From SIG440 sp045587485 (GTDB taxonomy: Bacteria; Bacillota; Clostridia; Monoglobales; Monoglobaceae), in NCBI GenBank assembly GCA_045587485.1, contig JAZNCI010000022.1, positions 1 to 43,532 on the forward strand: 43,532 nt of DNA, in the 5' to 3' direction. Positions 16,364 through 23,946 of the stretch are shown here, piece after piece. A program made the translations under genes and the position numbers. The notes beneath the pieces were generated by a model, which saw only the letters and a program-made list of their open reading frames with translations, was not told the DNA's origin and made no database searches. Numbering within the stretch: the first letter of the stretch is position 1; each line of letters opens with the position of its first letter.

Positions 16364-17605
16364 TCAGCAGTTGCTTCCCGCAAGAACACCGGTGGAAAAA
16401 GCAATTTGCAGATTAAAACCGCCAGTATATGCATCCACATCAATAATCTCGCCTGCGAAAAACAGACCGCTTATAATTTTTGATTCCATTGTGGACGGGT
16501 CAATTTCCTTAACAGAAATACCGCCCGAGGTAATTATCGCCTGCTCTATCGGACAAAAATCTTTTACTGTCAGTTCAATACCCTTTATTACGCCAAGAAG
16601 CATCTTACGTTCTTCTTTGGTAACAGAATTAACCTTTTTGTGCGGGTCAATGCCCGAGAGTTTAACAATCGGCTCAATCAGCCCCGATGGCAACAAATCA
16701 CCAAGTGCATTGCAAAAATCTTTATTGGCATATTTTTGAAAATCCCTGAGTAATCTTATATCAAGCTGTTTTTCGTCAAGTGCAGGCTTTAAATCAATTT
16801 TAATTTTGTATTTTCCGCTTTCCATTGGTCGCATATGTGCCGAGGCACTGAGAATTACCGGACCACTCAAGCCAAAATGGGCAAACATCAGCTCACCAAA
16901 ATCGTCATATATCTTTTTATTTTTTTCGTTGTGAACCGAAATCTCAATATTTTTAAGAGATAATCCCATAAGCTCGTATACCCACGCCTCTTCAACCTGA
17001 ACAGGCACAAGCGAAGGAGTAATTTCTGTGACAGTATGCCCCAAGGTCTTTGCAAAGGTATAACCATCGCCCGTTGAACCTGTTGCGCTATATGACATTC
17101 CGCCTGTTGCAACAATTACAGAAGATGCTTTGATTCTGCCTTTTTTCTCTGTTTTAACGCCATCTATATGCTTTGTATCATCAATGGTTATCTCGGTTAC
17201 CTTATCGTGAATTATCGCAACTTTGCACTTTTTTATATAACGGATAAGCGCATCAACAACCGTTGAACTTTTATCCGACGCGGGGAAAACACGATTACCC
17301 CTCTCCACCTTGGTTTCAACTCCGATTTTGTTAAAAAAATCGATTGTATCAAGGTTTGTAAATCCATAAAATGCGCTGTAAAGAAAGGAACTGTTTCTTG
17401 TCACATTTCGTATAAGCTCCTCCACCTCGTCACAGGCATTTGTAATGTTGCATCTGCCCTTACCGGTAATCAACATCTTTTTACCCAAAATTCGGTTTTT
17501 CTCAATAATTGCAACAGCAAGCCCTCGCTTTGCTGCAGTAGCTGCCGCCAACATTCCGGCAGCACCTCCGCCGATAACAATTACATCAAATCCGTTATTA
17601 ACCAT
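16364..17605 (-). CDS. HI0933-family (YhiN/BaiN-like) flavoprotein
   Basis: A 413-residue NAD(P)/FAD-dependent oxidoreductase. The FAD dinucleotide-binding motif VIGGGAAGMLAA lies at the N-terminus, followed by KKMLITGKGRCNITNA, typical of the HI0933 family, with VIVATGGMSYSATGSTGDGY mid-protein and a closing FFAGEIIDVDAYTGGFNLQ. The family is very widespread and mostly uncharacterised; one relative (BaiN) has been implicated in bile-acid dehydroxylation, but that cannot be transferred here. Its start overlaps the end of the pseudouridine synthase gene by eight bases. Confidence 0.88.
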   Translation of the reverse strand: MVNNGFDVIVIGGGAAGMLAAATAAKRGLAVAIIEKNRILGKKMLITGKGRCNITNACDEVEELIRNVTRNSSFLYSAFYGFTNLDTIDFFNKIGVETKVERGNRVFPASDKSSTVVDALIRYIKKCKVAIIHDKVTEITIDDTKHIDGVKTEKKGRIKASSVIVATGGMSYSATGSTGDGYTFAKTLGHTVTEITPSLVPVQVEEAWVYELMGLSLKNIEISVHNEKNKKIYDDFGELMFAHFGLSGPVILSASAHMRPMESGKYKIKIDLKPALDEKQLDIRLLRDFQKYANKDFCNALGDLLPSGLIEPIVKLSGIDPHKKVNSVTKEERKMLLGVIKGIELTVKDFCPIEQAIITSGGISVKEIDPSTMESKIISGLFFAGEIIDVDAYTGGFNLQIAFSTGVLAGSNC

Positions 17606-18419
17606 TTTTTCTTACCTGCTTTTTTGCGGTTATTCTTTTACTGTTATATTTTTCATATGCTTTTGGCTTGCGACTTTGTGGATAAGTCTTGGATTTTGCA
17701 TTTGCTGCCTCAATCTTTTTAAGCATATTAACCTCTGATTCACTGAGCTTGCGCCACTTTCCTACCGGAAGATGCCCCAATGTAAGACCCGCTTCCTTCG
17801 TGCGTTTGAGCTTTTTCACTATACAGCCTGTAGCCTCAAACATCTTTCTTACCTGACGGTTTCTGCCTTCGTGAATGCTTATTTCAACCTTTGTTCCATA
17901 TTGCGTTGCACCCACAACCTCTACCTCGGCAGGACTTGTCTTCTTTCCGTCAATCTCAACACCTCGTCGGAGCTGCAGAATTGTATCCATTGTTATATTT
18001 CCCGTAACCTCGGCAACATATGTCTTTGCAATATCATGCTTTGGATGGGTAATTTTAAAGGTCAAATCGCCATCATTGGTAAGCAGCAACAAGCCTTCGG
18101 TATCATAGTCAAGTCTGCCCACAGGATAAATTCTTGCGGAAATATCCGACACAAGCTCCATAACAGTAGGGCGACCCTTGTCATCCGATACTGTAGTAAC
18201 AAAACCCACAGGCTTGTTGAGCATAATATAATACTTTTTTTCGTCATTCTTTACACGAACACCATCAACCTCAACAGCATCAAAATCTTCGTCTATCTGA
18301 ACTCCCATCTCACGGATAATTTCGCCGTTAACAGAAACCCTTCCCTCGCTGATAATTTTTTCCGCTGCACGACGTGATGCCACCCCCGCATTTGCAAGGT
18401 ATTTCTGAAGTCTCATCAT
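17598..18419 (-). CDS. rluB: 23S rRNA pseudouridine synthase, RluB/RsuA type
   Basis: A 273-residue protein with an N-terminal S4 RNA-binding domain (RLQKYLANAGVASRRAAEK) and the RsuA-family catalytic domain, including the active-site Asp in VGRLDYDTEGLLLLTNDG, then KTYVAEV and EGRNRQVRKMFEA. The C-terminal tail is basic. It isomerises a uridine in ribosomal RNA; RluB (23S) is more likely than RsuA by length. It heads the long minus-strand block. ATG at 18416 is an alternative start. Confidence 0.9.
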   Translation of the reverse strand: MMRLQKYLANAGVASRRAAEKIISEGRVSVNGEIIREMGVQIDEDFDAVEVDGVRVKNDEKKYYIMLNKPVGFVTTVSDDKGRPTVMELVSDISARIYPVGRLDYDTEGLLLLTNDGDLTFKITHPKHDIAKTYVAEVTGNITMDTILQLRRGVEIDGKKTSPAEVEVVGATQYGTKVEISIHEGRNRQVRKMFEATGCIVKKLKRTKEAGLTLGHLPVGKWRKLSESEVNMLKKIEAANAKSKTYPQSRKPKAYEKYNSKRITAKKQVRKNG

Positions 18420-18449
18420 AAATATCCGCCCCCTTTAATACTCAAACAA

Positions 18450-18483
18450 GCTGCTGCAAACAGTATATACCGTATGCAGCAGC
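18450..18483 (-). terminator. Hairpin after the PRPP synthetase gene
   Basis: GCTGCTGCA and TGCAGCAGC form a 9-bp stem with extra GTAT/ATAC pairing inside. On the minus strand it is followed by TTGTTTGAG. It separates prs from rluB and probably ends the prs transcript. Confidence 0.55.
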
Positions 18484-18496
18484 CGTATGTGTCAAA

Positions 18497-19627
18497 TTAC
18501 ATATTTTTATATTTTTCAAGTATATTTTCTATTCTATTGATAGGATTGAGCAAATCACTGATTGAATGTTCAGCATTAAGCTCGTTAATAAGAAGTGCAA
18601 CATACTTGCTCATATCCACCTGATGATACCATGGCTTTGTAAGGAGCTCGGGCTTTGCATAAATAAGGTTTGTTGTGAACACACCCTCAATCAAGCCCTC
18701 TTCGTATGCTTTGTCGAATCTGTCAAATCCTTCTGTGAACAAACCAAATGTAGAAAACATAAATACTCTTGCTGCTTTTCTCTTTTTAAGTTCTCTAGCA
18801 ACATCAATCATAGAGTCACCTGAGGAAATCATATCGTCAACAACAATAACATTCTTTCCGTCAACAGATGAACCAAGGAATTCGTGTGCAATAATGGGGT
18901 TCTTGCCGTTTACAACCCTTGAATAGTCACGACGCTTATAGAACATACCTAATTCCATTTCAAGAACCGAAGAATAATACATACATCTTGACATCGCACC
19001 CTCATCCGGAGAAATAATCATAGTATTATCTTTATTAAGAATAATGTCCTTATCATATTTAAGGCAAGCCTTAATCATCTGGTATGTGGGCATTACATTT
19101 TCAAAACCCTTGAATGGAATTGCATTCTGAACTCTTGGGTCATGAGCGTCAAATGTAATTATATTATCAACACCAATATTGCAAAGCTCCTGGAGTGCCA
19201 TTGCACAGTCAAGAGATTCTCTTGAGGAACGCTTGTGCTGACGGCCTTCGTAAAGCATAGGCATAATAACAGTAATTCTTTTTGCCTTGCCGCCGATTGC
19301 AGAAATTGCACGTTTGAGATCCTGATAATGGTCATCAGGGCTCATCGGAACCTCCTGTCCGTAGAGCTTGTATGTTTCGCCATAGTTAAAGCAATCAACT
19401 ATGATGTAAACATCGTATGTTCTTGCAGAATGCAAAAGTGTCGCCTTTGCCTCACCTGTGCCGAATCTTGAGGTTTTTATGGGAAATAAAAACGTACCAT
19501 GCTCCTGAATATCGTCATCGTTGAACTTTTTCAGGTAATAATCAACCTTTGAACAAAATTCGTCACAACCATTCATCCCAATAACACCAAGTTTTCCCAG
19601 GTTATAAGATTCAATTGATGTTTTCAT
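18497..19627 (-). CDS. prs: Ribose-phosphate pyrophosphokinase, long divergent form
   Basis: A 376-residue relative of PRPP synthetase, which makes 5-phosphoribosyl diphosphate from ribose 5-phosphate and ATP for purine, pyrimidine and NAD synthesis. The PRPP-binding loop VIVVDDMISSGDSM lies near residue 262, and MLYEGRQHKRSSRESLDCAMA near 123 matches the flexible-loop region. It is some 60 residues longer than the common form of about 315, with an extended N-terminus and inserts (for example KLYGQEVPMSPDDHY). It has its own promoter and follows the NAD-salvage gene pncB, which consumes PRPP. Confidence 0.88.
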   Translation of the reverse strand: MKTSIESYNLGKLGVIGMNGCDEFCSKVDYYLKKFNDDDIQEHGTFLFPIKTSRFGTGEAKATLLHSARTYDVYIIVDCFNYGETYKLYGQEVPMSPDDHYQDLKRAISAIGGKAKRITVIMPMLYEGRQHKRSSRESLDCAMALQELCNIGVDNIITFDAHDPRVQNAIPFKGFENVMPTYQMIKACLKYDKDIILNKDNTMIISPDEGAMSRCMYYSSVLEMELGMFYKRRDYSRVVNGKNPIIAHEFLGSSVDGKNVIVVDDMISSGDSMIDVARELKKRKAARVFMFSTFGLFTEGFDRFDKAYEEGLIEGVFTTNLIYAKPELLTKPWYHQVDMSKYVALLINELNAEHSISDLLNPINRIENILEKYKNM

Positions 19628-19711
19628 ATGTTTTCTCCTTTTGGTTATGTAATTTATTTAAGTTTTGCGTTTTTCAGACAAGTAAAAGCTTGTCCTTATA
19701 CAACCAAAATT

Positions 19712-19740
19712 ATTATACTTTAAATCTGTCAAAATGTCAA
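19712..19740 (-). promoter_or_regulatory. Sigma-A promoter of prs
   Basis: TTGACA (19735-19740), a 17-base spacer and TATAAT (19712-19717), a perfect consensus. A small GACAAG/CTTGTC hairpin (about 19678-19693) lies in the leader of about 80 bases. Confidence 0.85.
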
Positions 19741-19771
19741 TAAATTCGCAAACAGATAATTTTTATTTTCA

Positions 19772-21202
19772 TTAATCTCGGTATTCCGACAATAGTTTAT
19801 ATTTTATGTTCCACAACTTCTCCGACAAATCAACATAATACTCGTGTGGATTTTCAAAACGCTTTACCTCATCCCAGATTTTTTCAAGCTGTTCCTCACA
19901 GTATGCCCTGATTTCCTTAAGGTCAGGTGACTTATATACGCACTTGCCTTTTTTGAATATGGGAACCTGAAGCTCAACTGCAGTAAAATCATAAACTCTC
20001 TTTCTCCTCCATGTATGCTCAGGGTCAAAAATTTCATAATCAATAGAATCATCAATTGTTTCATCCGCAAGAGTAATAACATCAGCAATCGCCTTGCCTG
20101 TATCGTTTGCAAAAAGTCTAAATACCTTTTTAAAACAGGGGTTTGTAATTTTGGTAACATTCTCGCTGACCTTAATTTTTGGTACAATCTCACCATCCTT
20201 TTCAATGGCAACAAGCTTGTAAACACCACCGAAAACAGGCTCTGACTTAGAGGTAATAAGCCTCTCGCCTACACCGAAGGAATCCACGCAGGCACCCTGT
20301 TTGAGAATATCCTGTATTATATATTCGTCAAGCGAGTTTGAAATAACAATCTTTACATCGCTGTAACCGGCATCATCAAGCATCTTTCTGGTTTTCTTGG
20401 TAAGATATGTTATATCACCACTGTCAATCCTGACGCCCTTTGGTCTTATACCTAAAGGGCTCAGCACCTCGTTAAATACCCTGATAGCATTGGGAACACC
20501 CGATTTTAGGACATTATATGTGTCAATAAGCAGCGTACAGTCATTGGGGTATACCTGAGCATATGTCTTGAAAGCCTCGTACTCACTGTCAAATGACTGA
20601 ACCCAGCTGTGTGCCATAGTTCCAAGAGCCGGAACACCAAACATCACATCAGAAATAGTACACGCAGTACCCGACGCACCTCCGATATATGACGCACGTG
20701 CACCATATATCGCACCGCCTGCCCCCTGAGCACGGCGTGAACCGAATTCCATAACCGGTCTACCTTCTGCTGCACGGACAATACGGTTGCATTTTGTGGC
20801 AATAAGGCTTTGGTGATTTATGGTAAGTAAAAGCATTGTTTCAATAAACTGAGCCTGAATAAGAGGACCTCTAACAGTAAGAATAGGCTCGTTGGGAAAA
20901 ATTGGCGTTCCCTCAGGCATAGCCCACACATCACATTCAAATTTAAATGTTTGAAGATAATTCAAAAACTCTTCACAAAAAAGACCTTTTTTGCGAAGGT
21001 ATTCAATGTCCTCTGCGGTAAATTCAAGCTCCTTGAGGTATTCAATAACCTGCTCTACCCCTGCCATAATGGCAAAGCCGGCATTATCCGGAACCTTTCT
21101 GAAAAACAGGTCAAAATATGCAATTTCATTCTGCATACCATTTTTCAGGTAACCATTAGCCATTGTAATTTCATAGAAATCTGTAAGTAAAGTATAATTC
21201 AT
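19772..21202 (-). CDS. pncB: Nicotinate phosphoribosyltransferase
   Basis: A protein of about 476 residues that joins nicotinate and PRPP to form nicotinate mononucleotide in the NAD salvage pathway. Seen: YTLLTDFYEITMANGY at the N-terminus, EFGSRRAQG, GTMAHSWVQSF with the conserved His, and VRIDSGDI near the phosphate-binding region. I start at ATG 21202 behind GGCGGGG; an upstream in-frame start at 21253 would include promoter-proximal sequence. Co-location with prs supplies its substrate. Confidence 0.93.
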   Translation of the reverse strand: MNYTLLTDFYEITMANGYLKNGMQNEIAYFDLFFRKVPDNAGFAIMAGVEQVIEYLKELEFTAEDIEYLRKKGLFCEEFLNYLQTFKFECDVWAMPEGTPIFPNEPILTVRGPLIQAQFIETMLLLTINHQSLIATKCNRIVRAAEGRPVMEFGSRRAQGAGGAIYGARASYIGGASGTACTISDVMFGVPALGTMAHSWVQSFDSEYEAFKTYAQVYPNDCTLLIDTYNVLKSGVPNAIRVFNEVLSPLGIRPKGVRIDSGDITYLTKKTRKMLDDAGYSDVKIVISNSLDEYIIQDILKQGACVDSFGVGERLITSKSEPVFGGVYKLVAIEKDGEIVPKIKVSENVTKITNPCFKKVFRLFANDTGKAIADVITLADETIDDSIDYEIFDPEHTWRRKRVYDFTAVELQVPIFKKGKCVYKSPDLKEIRAYCEEQLEKIWDEVKRFENPHEYYVDLSEKLWNIKYKLLSEYRD

Positions 21203-21243
21203 AACATATGCCCCGCCAAATGCAAGATTTTTTGTATAATTTA

Positions 21244-21272
21244 AGTATACCACTTATATGTCTAAAATACAA
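21244..21272 (-). promoter_or_regulatory. Probable promoter of pncB
   Basis: TTGTAT (21267-21272), a 17-base spacer and TATACT (21244-21249) on the minus strand, about 40 bases before the chosen start. Confidence 0.6.
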
Positions 21273-21297
21273 GTAATTTTACATTTTTTACTATTTT

Positions 21298-21534
21298 TTA
21301 TACTGCTTCGATTATTATTATATCATCACCAATCTTTTTTATGTTTTCCCACTTTATTACCACATCGTTTTCTCTGCCTAAAAAACCCATCATCCTATAC
21401 GCCCCCGGCACAATCAATGCTGTAAGTCTTCCGCTTACAAGGTCGATTTCAACATCCGACACAAAGCCCAGCCTTGCCCCGTCTGACACATTTATAACTT
21501 CTTTTGCCTTTAATTCGTTTATACTGCATTTCAC
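21298..21534 (-). CDS. ylmC: YlmC/YmxH family PRC-barrel protein
   Basis: A 78-residue PRC-barrel protein of the YlmC/YmxH family, found in spore formers. INELKAKEVINVSDGARLGFVSDVEID at the N-terminus and the GRLTALIVPG strand are characteristic. The function is unclear, although it lies near sigE/sigG in many Firmicutes. I start at GTG 21534 behind GGGGTGAT. It is divergent from the sigG fragment, whereas in Bacillus ylmC lies downstream of sigG on the same strand, so the local order looks rearranged. Confidence 0.85.
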   Translation of the reverse strand: MKCSINELKAKEVINVSDGARLGFVSDVEIDLVSGRLTALIVPGAYRMMGFLGRENDVVIKWENIKKIGDDIIIIEAV

Positions 21535-21668
21535 AAATATCACCCCATACATTTTTATGCAATTTGTTTTTTCGATATTCTCTTCCCATTTTCTTCAGTA
21601 TAGGTTGTTGACGATGGAGAAATACTATAGCCTGACAGTTGTTATAGAAATCTGATTTTAAGGGGCTG

Positions 21669-22037
21669 ATTAAAATTTTTGTCAATAAAGTTGAAATATG
21701 CGGTGTAAATACAGCAAAGCTTCCGTTTCTTAATGAAAAACAAAAGCGGGCACTTTTTGAAAAAATACAGGTGGGTGATGCTGTCGCACGTCAGGAATTC
21801 ATATACGGAAACCTGAGGCTTGTGCTCAGCGTACTGCAGCGGTTTGGCGGCAGAGGTGAAAATGTTGATGACCTGTTTCAGGTGGGATGCATCGGCCTGA
21901 TAAAAGCCCTTGATAATTTTGATACCTCACACGGTGTTAAATTTTCTACGTACGCAGTGCCGATAGATGTCCTTTGGGGAAATACCATTAAATATCAAAT
22001 TTATAATAGATTTTTATATCTTCTCCGCATACGATAA
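21669..22037 (+). pseudogene. sigG: Sporulation sigma factor SigG, truncated 5' part
   Basis: From 21681 the reading frame is clearly sigma-G: NKVEICGVNTAKLPFL, then GNLRLVLSVLQRF, GRGENVDDLFQVGCIGLIKA and KFSTYAVP. These are region 1.2 and most of region 2. At about 21962 the homology stops after Ala-Val-Pro, where SigG normally continues with Met-Ile-Ile-Gly-Glu. The frame then runs 24 unrelated codons to a stop at 22037. Regions 2.3-2.4, 3 and 4 are missing, so the fragment cannot act as a sigma factor. There is no ATG, GTG or TTG in frame at the start: only CTG (21666) or ATT (21669, 21675) near the AAGGGG site. It is either one half of an element-interrupted gene or decayed. Confidence 0.88.
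21955..21990. other. Recombination junction (att-like) in sigG
   Basis: sigG homology ends at about 21962-21965 within GTGCCGAT, and the recombinase stop codon (21988) lies only about 23 bases further on the other strand. Large serine integrases are typically encoded right beside one att site. I therefore place an attL/attR-like junction here. The crossover dinucleotide cannot be fixed without the other junction. Confidence 0.6.
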
Positions 22038-23355
22038 CTTCCGAAACACAGTCCTTTATAATACTGCATTGCTCCTGATGTGTCATATATTCCCAGCTTT
22101 CACGCAATGTTGAAAGTCTGGTTTTTATTTCATTTTCACGTTTGCTGAGTGCTTGCTGCCGTTTTTCGGCATTCAGCTTTTTTTCTATTTCTTCAAGTTC
22201 GGCTTTTGTTTCATTTATTGCCGCACTTAATGCCAAATCTTCTTCTTCAACAAAAATAAGATACAGCTTTTTCAGCTTTTCGGTTGTCTTTTTCAGCCGT
22301 CCTTCAAGAATTTCCACAACAGATGCCGAGGTTGTGTATGATGCTTTTTTCTTTTTGTTTTTTACTCCAAGTGAAAACAAGTCCTCTTTTATTACATTTT
22401 CAAGCTCAGCCGCCAACACTCCCTCATTGGGACAATCAGGGTCTTTAATAAGATGCGGCTTGCTTTTATCGCGTGAATAGCATACTATTTTATAGCCCTT
22501 TCTTCCCCATTGGTGATAGCGCATTTTTGCACCGCAGCAACCGCACCGCACAAGACCTGTTAAAAGATTACCCTGTTCGATGCGTTTTCCGCCAGAGCGC
22601 TCGGTCATTATCTGCATGGCTTTATCAAAAGTTTCCGGGGAAATAATAGGCTCGTGTCTGCCCTTATATTCCTCGCCGTTGTAACAAATATATCCGGCAT
22701 AGGTCTTGCGTGTCAAAATCTGCCGTGCCAGCTTTTCATAAGAAAGTCCCAGCATTCTTGCAATTGAATTTGTTGAATATCCGCCAATGTATAACTCAAA
22801 AACCTTTCGTACAGTATCTGCATCCCGATTTGGAACAAGAATTCCATTTTCAGCATCATAGTCATAGCCAAAGGGAACTCTTCCACCCCCCATCCAATAG
22901 CCCATTTTAATCCGTTCTTTCATACCCATACTGGTACGTTCTTTGATGTTTTCACGTTCAAGCTGTGCAAACGCCGAAAGTATTCCAAGCATAAGTCTGC
23001 CAAGTGGGGTTGATGTGTCCATGCTCTCGTTTAATGAAATAAAGTCAACACCGTTTGGATTAAAAACATCCTCAATAAGATACAACGTGTCCTTCTGGCT
23101 TCGGGAAAGTCGGTCAAGCTTGTACACAATAACACATCCGATTTTGCCAAGCTTTATATCCTCAATCAGTCTTGCAAGCTCAGGTCTTTCAATATTACTG
23201 CCGCTGAAACCGCCGTCAATGTAATAATCATACTTTTTTATGGACTTTGACACACAATAGGCAGTAAGCATTTCCTTTTGAGCATCAATGGAATAGCCTT
23301 CTTCTCTTTGTGCGTCTGTTGAAACTCTTATATAAATTGCGGCAATTTTATCCAT
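21988..23355 (-). CDS. Large serine recombinase (site-specific integrase)
   Basis: A 455-residue serine recombinase. The N-terminal resolvase domain has YIRVSTDAQREEGYS with the nucleophilic Ser near residue 10, YKLDRLSRSQKDTL near 79, and GILSAFAQLERENIKERT. The Recombinase domain follows (about 160-260), then a zinc ribbon with CGCCGAKM and a distant Cys pair, and a coiled coil (about 350-430) as in large serine integrases. It integrates or excises DNA by concerted double-strand exchange. Its 3' end abuts the sigG break, as SpoIVCA-type recombinases abut sigK in skin elements. It overlaps a small upstream ORF by eight bases. The protein appears complete and its key residues are present. Confidence 0.93.
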   Translation of the reverse strand: MDKIAAIYIRVSTDAQREEGYSIDAQKEMLTAYCVSKSIKKYDYYIDGGFSGSNIERPELARLIEDIKLGKIGCVIVYKLDRLSRSQKDTLYLIEDVFNPNGVDFISLNESMDTSTPLGRLMLGILSAFAQLERENIKERTSMGMKERIKMGYWMGGGRVPFGYDYDAENGILVPNRDADTVRKVFELYIGGYSTNSIARMLGLSYEKLARQILTRKTYAGYICYNGEEYKGRHEPIISPETFDKAMQIMTERSGGKRIEQGNLLTGLVRCGCCGAKMRYHQWGRKGYKIVCYSRDKSKPHLIKDPDCPNEGVLAAELENVIKEDLFSLGVKNKKKKASYTTSASVVEILEGRLKKTTEKLKKLYLIFVEEEDLALSAAINETKAELEEIEKKLNAEKRQQALSKRENEIKTRLSTLRESWEYMTHQEQCSIIKDCVSEVIVCGEDIKIYYKFDI

Positions 23356-23500
23356 TTATTCTCTTTTCTGCAGTCTGCTCGTTCACAAATCGGTTGTTTA
23401 CCTTTTCAATTGTGCCCGAAATCAGCTCATTCTGTATAACAATCTCCCCCGACAATGCCTTGTTTACCTTTTTGCCGTTTATATACCTTGTGATTTTCAT
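23348..23500 (-). CDS. Small 50-aa protein coupled to the recombinase
   Basis: An ORF of 50 codons begins with MKITRYINGKKVNKAL behind a strong GGAGGTG site (23507-23513) and ends eight bases inside the recombinase gene. It is basic at the N-terminus and contains ISGTIEKVNNRFVNE. No family is recognised with certainty. Its position and coupling suggest a recombinase partner. Recombination directionality factors of serine integrases can be this small (SprB of SPbeta is about 58 residues), but that role is only a hypothesis. Confidence 0.65.
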   Translation of the reverse strand: MKITRYINGKKVNKALSGEIVIQNELISGTIEKVNNRFVNEQTAEKRING

Positions 23501-23566
23501 ATAAACACCTCCATGGGTATTATTGACAGATTTGGAGGTAAAAAAACAGAACTATATTATATACGC

Positions 23567-23596
23567 AAAACTGCCCTGTAAATGCAGGGCAGTTTT
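23567..23596. terminator. Bidirectional terminator upstream of the recombinase operon
   Basis: AAAACTGCCCTG pairs with CAGGGCAGTTTT around a six-base loop. A and T runs on both sides make it work in both directions. Confidence 0.7.
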
Positions 23597-23639
23597 ACTA
23601 TTTGTGTGACAACAATCAAGATTTTGTTTGCATTAAAAA

Positions 23640-23668
23640 ATGCGCCGACACCAGCCGACGCATAAAAA
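23640..23668 (-). terminator. Second terminator hairpin
   Basis: On the minus strand TGCGTCGGC and GTCGGCGCA form a 9-bp stem (two G-T pairs) followed by six T. It would stop read-through from the IS element. I see nothing coding in 23669-23915, which is very AT-rich. Confidence 0.6.
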
Positions 23669-23946
23669 ACGCAAACTCCGCCAGTCGCCAAACCAGTTTT
23701 ATATAGTAATGAGATATACACATATACCAACAAATGGAATTTGCATTTTTATCAAAGTCTAATATTGATATATGTATAATTATGCAAAATAAAATATACC
23801 TCTGTACTACATAAATATTAAACTGATTTGGCAACATTATAATATCATACTTTTTCTGTTTTGTCAAATTTTTTATAAATAAAATAATACAGAAAAGGCA
23901 GAAACGAAATTGAAGTGAACCCCAAGGTTTAGACAAAAATTTAATA

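Noticed and set aside
21541..21665. SigF-type forespore promoter for sigG
   Set aside because: A GTATA and a GGAGAAA block are present near 21600-21620, but the spacing (13) and the -10 match are poor.
21963..22037. Alternative C-terminus giving a functional short SigG
   Set aside because: The 24 extra codons have no sigma homology and lie antisense to the recombinase end. Essential promoter-binding regions are absent.
23616..23936. Minus-strand ORF of 106 codons between the recombinase and the IS
   Set aside because: It reads through a terminator hairpin and the IS terminal repeat; it is AT-rich with no recognisable domain and no ribosome site.
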